Below, piece by piece: positions 6,774 through 11,353 of a stretch of 11,353 nt of DNA. The stretch's first letter is position 1. Each line of letters opens with the position of its first letter. A program made the position numbers and the translations under genes. The notes beneath the pieces were generated by a model. That model was not told the DNA's origin. It did not search any database and saw only the letters and a list, made by a program, of their open reading frames with translations. This stretch comes from DATIBL01 sp035457505 (lineage in GTDB: Bacteria; Patescibacteriota; Minisyncoccia; Phycocordibacterales; UBA6899), in the NCBI GenBank assembly GCA_035457505.1, contig DATIBL010000103.1, forward strand, positions 1-11,353, in the 5' to 3' direction.

Positions 6774-8351
6774 ATGACATCACACGAACTCATCGCATTC
6801 ATCCCGAAGACCACCAAGGCTCATCAGCATGGATCCAATATGGTCTTTGAGGTTTCCCAAGGAGAACTTCGGCCGCTCGCTCGGATGTATGCCGAGTCCG
6901 GCGTACTCCGCCTCGTCATGATGCTCGGCATCGATGATCGCGATCGCGAGGGCGACTTCAAGGTCTTCTACGTGTTCGGCGCAGCAGGCACAGGACGTTT
7001 TCTCGTTCCGTTCGTCCGAGCTTCGAAAGAAGGCACCTATCCCTCGATCGCGCGCGAGATCCATGGCGCATCCATGTATGAGCGCATCATCAAGGAATCA
7101 TTCGGACTTACCGCAGAGGGACACCCTGGCGCACTACAGCCGCATCGCCTGCACGCACCCTGGCCGATCGACGCTTTTCCCATGCGAAAGGACGCAATGA
7201 CCCCGGACGAAAATTCCGGCGAATCCATCCGCTACGATTTTGCAGAAATCGGCGGGGAAGGGATCTACGAAGTTCCAGTTGGGCCGGTCCACGCCGGGAT
7301 CATCGAGCCGGGACACTTCCGCTTCAGCATGGCAGGGGAGGAGATCATTTCGCTTGAGCCGCGCCTAGGATGGGTCCACAAGGGCACCGAGAAACTCTTT
7401 GAATCGCGCACGATCGCAGAGCAGCTCAAGCTTGCAGAGCGCGTCGCTGGCGACACGTCGTTCACGCATGCAACCGCCTATGCGCAAGCGATCGAAGATC
7501 TTGCAGGTATTGCCGTTCCTGAGCGCGCCGCTGCGCTTCGCGTTGTGTTCTCGGAGATAGAGCGCATCGCGAACCACGTGAGCGACATCGGTTTTATCAT
7601 GGGAGATACCGGGTTCAACTTTGGCGGTGCGCATTGTTCGCGGATTCGTGAAAGGGTCATGCGTGTCGCCGAACGCGCGACTGGCCATCGCTTTCTCCGC
7701 GGCGTAGCAGCCATCGGAGGGGTCCATACCGATCTCGATGCCAAAGCAGAGGCCGAGATTGCTGCAGAGCTCGCGGATATCGAGCGCGATTTCACCGAAG
7801 TCATGCGCGTCGCCGACGAAAGCACCTCGCTCTACAATCGCTTAGTCGGCACCGGAACGGTCTCCGAAGAGGCGGCGCGAGACCATTGTGCGGTCGGAGT
7901 CGCTGCCCGTGCGTCGGGTATTGCAACGGACGTCCGAAAAGACTTCCCGTACGCCGCGTACGCGAAATTCCCGATCACGCTGCCGGAGACGAAGAGCGGC
8001 GATGTCCATGCGCGATACCGCGTGCGCATTCATGAGGCGTTCGAGGCGTTCCGGGTGATCCAGGCGGTGCTTGCAAAGCTCCCCAAGGGTGCAGCGCGCG
8101 CTGCTGTCGATCTCGATCGGATCGCACTCAGGAAGCAATCGTACGCGCTCGGACTCACCGAAGGATGGCGTGGGGAAATCGCGTATTTTGTCGCCACCGA
8201 CGCTGCGGGCAAGATCGTCCGCGTATCGCCGCGCGACCCCTCGTTCATCGATTGGCACCTTGCGCCGATCGCCGCAGCAGGAAGCGTCCTTCTCGATTTC
8301 CCCCTCATCAACAAGAGTTTCAATATGTCGTATTCCGGCAACGATCTCTGA
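6774..8351 (+). CDS. hyfG: Hydrogenase-4 large subunit homologue (NuoC-NuoD fusion) without [NiFe] ligands
   Basis: This 525-residue protein has a NuoC-like domain (about 20-140, ending GHPGALQPHRL and FPMRKD) and a NuoD/hydrogenase large-subunit domain (about 155-525). The latter has VGPVHAGIIEPGHFRF (169-184) and RLGWVHKGTEKLFE (197-210). Active hydrogenases have RxCGxC here; this protein has RVAGDTSFTH (223-232), with Ala225 and Thr228 for cysteines. The C-terminal DPCxxC is NMSYSG (517-522), with Ser519 and Gly522. The quinone tyrosine of complex I NuoD aligns with Gly226, while the nearby His (H173) stays. The ending NKSFNMSYSGNDL is a pattern I associate with Ehr-type relatives. The only cysteines, 288 and 372, are not at ligand positions. 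The start at 6774 is set by the gap to hyfF; the frame stays open upstream but overlaps hyfF. Confidence 0.9.
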   Translation: MTSHELIAFIPKTTKAHQHGSNMVFEVSQGELRPLARMYAESGVLRLVMMLGIDDRDREGDFKVFYVFGAAGTGRFLVPFVRASKEGTYPSIAREIHGASMYERIIKESFGLTAEGHPGALQPHRLHAPWPIDAFPMRKDAMTPDENSGESIRYDFAEIGGEGIYEVPVGPVHAGIIEPGHFRFSMAGEEIISLEPRLGWVHKGTEKLFESRTIAEQLKLAERVAGDTSFTHATAYAQAIEDLAGIAVPERAAALRVVFSEIERIANHVSDIGFIMGDTGFNFGGAHCSRIRERVMRVAERATGHRFLRGVAAIGGVHTDLDAKAEAEIAAELADIERDFTEVMRVADESTSLYNRLVGTGTVSEEAARDHCAVGVAARASGIATDVRKDFPYAAYAKFPITLPETKSGDVHARYRVRIHEAFEAFRVIQAVLAKLPKGAARAAVDLDRIALRKQSYALGLTEGWRGEIAYFVATDAAGKIVRVSPRDPSFIDWHLAPIAAAGSVLLDFPLINKSFNMSYSGNDL

Positions 8352-8383
8352 TTTACACCTCCACCTCTGCCGAACACACAAAA

Positions 8384-8410
8384 GCCGCACATCAATCAAT
8401 GATGTGCGGC
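8384..8410. terminator. Strong bidirectional terminator between convergent genes
   Basis: GCCGCACATCA (8384-8394) pairs perfectly with TGATGTGCGGC (8400-8410), 11 bp with loop ATCAA. GTGTTTTT follows on the plus strand and TTTTGTGTG on the minus strand, so it can end both the hyf-like operon and the minus-strand gene that finishes at 8426. Confidence 0.9.
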
Positions 8411-8425
8411 GTGTTTTTCGGCCGG

Positions 8426-9169
8426 TCAGAATGCGTCGCCGCGCGGGTGCAGCTGAAGACAGTTCTTCCGCTGGCGTTCGGCATGGATTTCCTCGATCAC
8501 CTCGCGATGTTCGAGCGTCCAGTCTTCGAAACGTTCAACATCGAAGAAATACGTGCGCTTATCCTGGTCGGCAAAGAGCCAGAGGTACCCGGCTCGGAGC
8601 CTGCGGGCAATCACCCCGAGATGCCAGCGCAGCCAGCGGATCGAGAACGAGAATCGGATCGATCGCCGTTCCGACGACATCCGTTCATCGACATGCAGAT
8701 AGCAACCGATCTTCTGGATCCACGGGTACGCCGCACGGAGCTCGCGCTTCGCCTTCGCAAGAAGGAGGAGCAGCTCGATGAAATCGACTTCATGGAGCGC
8801 CGCAGCGCCGCAGGGAACGTGCACATAGAGCGCAACGTGCTTCAGATCTTTCAGCTTGAGGCCTTCTCCGATCTTGCGGATCAAGCGCTCTGAGTCGCCA
8901 TAACAGCCGAGCGGGGAGTGGCGCGGGATCACGGCAGCGCCGCCGTGGTCCGTCAGCAGGTGGAAGACCATGTTCCCGTCCAGACAATGCTTGCAGGACG
9001 TCAGGATGTGCTGTCCGAGCTTATCGATCAGCTGATGCCCGTCGGCGCACATGACCATAAGTACTTGCGAGGGCATCATGTGCCCCTCGAGGGGAAGCAG
9101 GATGCCGCGCTCGTCGGACTGAAATTCCACGATGCGGTCGCGCACCTCTTGCGAAAGCAGATGTGGCAT
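8426..9169 (-). CDS. Beta-carbonic-anhydrase-like zinc protein
   Basis: The 247-residue product shows the spacing of a beta-carbonic anhydrase site: CADGH at 41-45 where the family has CxDxR, and HVPCGAAAL at 117-125 where it has HxxCGA. Cys41, His117 and Cys120 would be the zinc ligands and Asp43 the gating acid; the usual arginine is His45. The gap between the two motifs is about 20 residues longer than in E. coli Can, with an extra CKHC at 59-62 in the insert. The C-terminal third (about 165-247) is basic, rich in Trp and Arg, and unfamiliar. If active it would interconvert CO2 and bicarbonate in the cytoplasm; the altered dyad makes activity uncertain. AAAGGAG lies 9 nt before the ATG. 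It is alone on its strand between two energy operons. Confidence 0.6.
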   Translation of the reverse strand: MPHLLSQEVRDRIVEFQSDERGILLPLEGHMMPSQVLMVMCADGHQLIDKLGQHILTSCKHCLDGNMVFHLLTDHGGAAVIPRHSPLGCYGDSERLIRKIGEGLKLKDLKHVALYVHVPCGAAALHEVDFIELLLLLAKAKRELRAAYPWIQKIGCYLHVDERMSSERRSIRFSFSIRWLRWHLGVIARRLRAGYLWLFADQDKRTYFFDVERFEDWTLEHREVIEEIHAERQRKNCLQLHPRGDAF

Positions 9170-9178
9170 AGCGAACGT

Positions 9179-9185
9179 CTCCTTT
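9179..9185 (-). promoter_or_regulatory. Shine-Dalgarno site of the carbonic-anhydrase-like gene
   Basis: The minus strand reads AAAGGAG, 9 nt before the ATG at 9169. It fixes this start and contrasts with the neighbouring operons, which have none. Confidence 0.8.
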
Positions 9186-9216
9186 GGTATGAGATTCGGA
9201 AAGAACGGACTTCGGT

Positions 9217-9244
9217 ATCATTCCACGAATTCCACTTCTGTCAA
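9217..9244 (-). promoter_or_regulatory. Promoter of the carbonic-anhydrase-like gene
   Basis: The minus strand has a perfect TTGACA (9239-9244), a 16-nt spacer and AATGAT (9217-9222, 4/6). Transcription would start near 9210, giving a leader of about 40 nt that contains the Shine-Dalgarno. The spacer holds a direct repeat, ATTCCAC at 9220-9226 and 9229-9235 (plus-strand reading), a possible operator. Confidence 0.55.
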
Positions 9245-9313
9245 GCATTTTCCGTGCGGTTTTCTGGGGTAATGACCAAAAGTGGCGATGCAGGGCATTT
9301 GCGCCTATCAACA

Positions 9314-9342
9314 TTCCCTCCGGCGGGGAAGTATGGTAGGGT
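9314..9342 (+). promoter_or_regulatory. Candidate promoter and dyad of the ATP synthase operon
   Basis: TTCCCT (9314-9319), 17 nt and TAGGGT (9337-9342) form a weak promoter; TATGGT (9332-9337) is an alternative -10. Either would start the mRNA within about 10 nt of the ATG at 9352. TTCCC (9314-9318) and GGGAA (9326-9330) form a dyad over the core promoter that could be an operator or chance. Confidence 0.4.
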
Positions 9343-9351
9343 ACGCCCATT

Positions 9352-10152
9352 ATGGAAGGCGGAATCCACGTTGCGATCGCGCCCGAGATCGTCGGGCACT
9401 GGTTCGGGCTCCCCATCACCAACACCCTGCTCATGAGCTGGATCGTGGTCTTCCTGCTCGCGGCAATCGCGATCACGGTCGGACGCAAGGCAACGCTCGT
9501 TCCCGGCAAAATGCAGCTTCTTCTCGAACTCGGCGTTTCGAACGTCTTCGACTTCGTTGCCGACACCCTCGAGAGCCGCGACCACGCCAAGCGGTATTTC
9601 CCGCTCATCATGACGATGTTTCTTTTCATTTTTACCGCCAATCTGCTCGAATTCGTTCCTGGCGTCGGTTCGATCGGCATTCTCGCCAATCAGGCGCACG
9701 AAGCGGCTGAGGCAGCAGGGCACGGCGCTGGCTATGTGCCGCTCCTGCGCTCCATGAACACCGACCTCAACATGACACTCGCACTCGCGATCATTTCGTT
9801 CCTCGTGATCGAGATCTCCGGCATCGTCATGATCGGATTCTTCAAATACATGAGCCGATTCCTTCCGTTCCATGCCTTTCACAATGGCATCGGGAATGGC
9901 ATCATTGCGATGTTCGTCGGGCTGATCGAGTTCGTCTCCGAACTGATCCGCCTGATCTCGTTCTCCTTCCGTCTCTTCGGCAATATCTTTGCGGGCGAAG
10001 TCCTGATCGCGGTGATGGCGTTTTTCGTCCCATTTGCCCTCCCAGTCCCTTTCATGGCGTTCGAAGTGTTCGTTGGCTTTATGCAAGCGGCGATTTTCTC
10101 GCTGCTGACGCTGTTCTTCATAAAGCTCGCGATCACGGAGACGGCGCATTGA
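9352..10152 (+). CDS. atpB: ATP synthase F0 subunit a
   Basis: This 266-residue subunit a forms the proton half-channels against the c-ring. The essential arginine is Arg207 in SFSFRLFGNIFAGE (203-216), equal to Arg210 of E. coli; Glu216, Glu238 and Gln245 correspond to E. coli Glu219, His245 and Gln252. The Glu-for-His exchange at the third site occurs in many bacteria. Other family marks are PLIMTMFLFIFTANLLEFVPG (84-104, shown in part) and the last helix FMQAAIFSLLTLFFIKL. About five to six membrane helices are seen and the length is normal. It is the first gene of the operon, with no atpI before it. The start context CCCATTATG lacks a proper Shine-Dalgarno, and the promoter is very close, so the mRNA is probably almost leaderless. 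Confidence 0.97.
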   Translation: MEGGIHVAIAPEIVGHWFGLPITNTLLMSWIVVFLLAAIAITVGRKATLVPGKMQLLLELGVSNVFDFVADTLESRDHAKRYFPLIMTMFLFIFTANLLEFVPGVGSIGILANQAHEAAEAAGHGAGYVPLLRSMNTDLNMTLALAIISFLVIEISGIVMIGFFKYMSRFLPFHAFHNGIGNGIIAMFVGLIEFVSELIRLISFSFRLFGNIFAGEVLIAVMAFFVPFALPVPFMAFEVFVGFMQAAIFSLLTLFFIKLAITETAH

Positions 10153-10177
10153 TCAATTATTAGCCACCATGTAGCTT

Positions 10178-10206
10178 CAGACTGACGCAAGAAAGTCTGT
10201 TATAAA
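10178..10206 (+). promoter_or_regulatory. Hairpin and -10-like box before atpE
   Basis: CAGACT (10178-10183) pairs with AGTCTG (10194-10199), a 6-bp stem with a 10-nt loop, followed at once by TATAAA (10201-10206), 14 nt before the atpE ATG. This is the only long spacer (68 nt) in the operon. It could be an internal promoter or an mRNA processing or stability element that raises c-subunit output. No good -35 is seen. Confidence 0.35.
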
Positions 10207-10220
10207 TCAATTTCATCCAT

Positions 10221-10460
10221 ATGGAACTCGAAGCAGCAAAGACAATCGGTATGGCCCTCGCAGCAGGTCTCGGCGTTATCGGCCCCGGCATCGGCATCGG
10301 TATTCTCGTCGGACGCGCACTCGAGGCGATCGGACGCAATCCCGACGCTCAGGGCAAGATCATGACCACCATGTTCATCGGCGCGGCACTCACCGAAGCG
10401 CTCGCCATTCTCGCTCTCGTGTTTGCGGTTCTTGTCGCGAACGGCGCGATGCTCAAATAA
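10221..10460 (+). CDS. atpE: ATP synthase F0 subunit c
   Basis: This 79-residue two-helix hairpin forms the rotor ring. Helix 1 holds the glycine-rich packing motif GPGIGIGILVG (21-31), the polar loop is RNPDAQGK (39-46), and helix 2 holds the ion-binding Glu59 (IGAALTEALAIL). Sodium-binding rings have Gln in helix 1 and Ser/Thr after the Glu; here these positions are Ile26 and Ala60, so this ring should bind H+. Length is normal. It lies 68 nt after atpB, behind a hairpin and a TATAAA box, and 21 nt before atpF. No Shine-Dalgarno is visible, although this subunit is needed in many copies per complex, so the unusual spacer probably matters for expression. Confidence 0.97.
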   Translation: MELEAAKTIGMALAAGLGVIGPGIGIGILVGRALEAIGRNPDAQGKIMTTMFIGAALTEALAILALVFAVLVANGAMLK

Positions 10461-10481
10461 TCGTCTCATTATTCTCGCCCT

Positions 10482-10940
10482 ATGGAAGCCTTGGATGCAT
10501 TCGGGATCGACTGGCGGCTGCTCGCCATACAGGCGGTCAATTTCGCGCTGCTCCTCTGGCTCCTGAAGCGCTATCTCTTCACGCCGCTCATCGGCATGCT
10601 CGAGAAGCGCCAGGCGGAGATCGCCAAGGGCGTCGCGAACGCAGCTCGCCTTGAGGCAGAGCACGCCGCGCTCGAAGGCGAGCGCGAGCAGATCCTTCGC
10701 CGCTCGCGTGATGAGGCCAACACGATCGTGGAGGCCGCCCGCCGCACCGGCGAGGAGAAGGAGCGCGAGATCGTACATGCCGCCACCGAGCGTGGCGCAC
10801 AGGTCGTGAGCGAGAGCCAGGTTCGCGCGCGCGAAGAATATGACCACATTCTCGCCGAAAGCCAGAAGGAGATCGCCCAGATTGCGATCCTCGCCGCAGA
10901 GAAGATCCTCCGCGAACGCCCGCAAGGCGCCGCCAAATAA
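10482..10940 (+). CDS. atpF: ATP synthase F0 subunit b
   Basis: This 152-residue subunit b is the peripheral stalk. One N-terminal membrane helix (about 13-31) contains QAVNFALLLWLLKRYLFTPL (17-36), the usual b signature, followed by the IGMLEKRQAEI hinge. A long charged helix rich in Ala, Glu and Arg (about 40-148) should form the parallel coiled-coil stalk that holds the delta subunit. Length is near the E. coli protein (156). It begins in the context GCCCTATG without a Shine-Dalgarno and ends 5 nt before atpH. I see only one b gene, so the stalk is probably a homodimer. Confidence 0.95.
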   Translation: MEALDAFGIDWRLLAIQAVNFALLLWLLKRYLFTPLIGMLEKRQAEIAKGVANAARLEAEHAALEGEREQILRRSRDEANTIVEAARRTGEEKEREIVHAATERGAQVVSESQVRAREEYDHILAESQKEIAQIAILAAEKILRERPQGAAK

Positions 10941-10945
10941 TCGCT

Positions 10946-11335
10946 ATGCGCGCCACAACGTACGCCCAAGCCCTTCGCGAACTCCTCGCCGCCGCTCCGA
11001 AGTCGGAGCACGATGGACTCATCGAACGTTTTGCCGCAACCGTTCGCCGCAACGGACATGCGCATCTTTTTCCCGCGATCGTTCGCACCCTGGAGCGCCT
11101 CGCACAGCGCCATGCGCGCGAAGCGACGCTCGAGATCGTCACCGCCGAGAAGATCACGCACGATGAACGCGAAAAGATCCTCGCCGCGCATTCCGCGCCG
11201 AAAGATCGCGTCGTGGCGGAGCGCGTTGATCCCTCGCTTGTCGGCGGCTACGTGCTTCGAAGCCGGAGCCAGCGCATTGATGCAAGTTACAAACGCACCC
11301 TGTTCGAGCTTTACCAGCACATCGTCAACAATTAG
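10946..11335 (+). CDS. atpH: ATP synthase F1 subunit delta (OSCP), short form
   Basis: This 129-residue delta subunit connects the b stalk to the top of F1. The C-terminal signature is clear: LVGGYVLRSRSQRIDASYKR (98-117) corresponds to the family's GG...+.....D.S pattern. The start MRATTYAQAL resembles the usual 'YA.AL' N-terminus. It is about 45-50 residues shorter than the E. coli protein (177), so the N-terminal helical domain that grips the alpha subunit must be reduced. Its place right after atpF is the normal gene order. The start has the context TCGCTATG and no Shine-Dalgarno. Confidence 0.92.
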   Translation: MRATTYAQALRELLAAAPKSEHDGLIERFAATVRRNGHAHLFPAIVRTLERLAQRHAREATLEIVTAEKITHDEREKILAAHSAPKDRVVAERVDPSLVGGYVLRSRSQRIDASYKRTLFELYQHIVNN

Positions 11336-11350
11336 CCACCACTACCCACC

Positions 11351-11353
11351 ATG
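11351..11353 (+). CDS. Start codon of the next gene, probably atpA (cut by the right edge)
   Basis: An ATG occupies the last three bases, 15 nt after the atpH stop. By the conserved order of ATP synthase operons this should begin the alpha subunit. Nothing of the product is visible, so the call rests on context only. Confidence 0.45.

Noticed and set aside
1139..8351. Functional H2-evolving group 4 [NiFe] hydrogenase or formate hydrogenlyase
   Set aside because: All metal-ligand cysteines are missing in both catalytic subunits and no ferredoxin subunit or formate dehydrogenase is present.
2089..9380. GCGATCGC octamer, seen seven times, similar to the cyanobacterial HIP1 element
   Set aside because: Six of the seven copies encode Ala-Ile-Ala in one frame inside hydrophobic proteins, so codon choice explains them.
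9021..9689. Long minus-strand open frames across the atpB promoter region and inside the atp and hyf genes
   Set aside because: They are Arg/Ser/Glu-rich shadows of high-GC genes on the other strand, without start signals or recognisable motifs.
1682..10152. UGA read as glycine, as in some Patescibacteria
   Set aside because: TGA ends hyfI, hyfB, hyfC, hyfG and atpB exactly where the families end, and none occurs in frame inside a gene.
1..11353. CRISPR array, insertion sequence, attachment site or prophage
   Set aside because: No regularly spaced repeats, transposase, integrase or long terminal inverted repeats were seen; tRNA-Pro is followed by its terminator and no duplicated 3' end.

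Overview
The window looks like part of a small bacterial genome of the Candidate Phyla Radiation (Patescibacteria), most likely Parcubacteria-like. This is an inference from very compact operons, several tiny one-helix membrane proteins, a shortened ATP synthase delta subunit, and an energy-conversion locus with no respiratory genes in view. TGA ends several certain genes, so the UGA=Gly code of Gracilibacteria and Absconditabacteria is excluded. By eye the GC content is in the middle to upper fifties.

Layout. (1) Bases 1-1034 hold accessory material: the start of a minus-strand gene running off the left edge, two small plus-strand membrane proteins, tRNA-Pro(CGG) with its terminator, and a minus-strand membrane protein whose stop codon lies in the loop of a hairpin. 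(2) Bases 1094-8410 hold one tightly packed plus-strand operon with a clear sigma70-type promoter and a strong bidirectional terminator. Its six genes resemble the group 4 [NiFe] hydrogenase / complex I superfamily (hydrogenase-4 nomenclature) in the order hyfI-hyfB-hyfC-hyfE-hyfF-hyfG. (3) Bases 8426-9169 hold a convergent minus-strand gene that looks like a beta-carbonic anhydrase. (4) From 9314 to the right edge, the F-type ATP synthase operon begins: atpB, atpE, atpF, atpH and the first codon of the next gene, probably atpA.

The main point is what the hyf-like operon lacks. The small subunit has no cysteine at all, so all four ligands of its [4Fe-4S] cluster are gone. The large subunit has lost all four [NiFe] cysteines, and the quinone-site tyrosine of complex I is a glycine by my alignment. 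No ferredoxin-like subunit (HyfA/HyfH/NuoI type) is present in the operon. Yet both antiporter-like membrane subunits, the NuoH-like subunit and the HyfE subunit keep the charged residues associated with proton movement. The simplest reading is a maintained membrane complex that cannot do hydrogenase or quinone chemistry, perhaps working as an ion translocator or antiporter alongside an H+-type ATP synthase. It is closest to the 'energy-converting hydrogenase related' (Ehr) complexes, but appears more reduced because the small subunit's cluster is lost too.

Expression signals also stand out. None of the plus-strand protein genes has a Shine-Dalgarno sequence, and several promoters sit so close to the start codon that the mRNA would be leaderless or nearly so. 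Two minus-strand genes have classical AGGAG sites.
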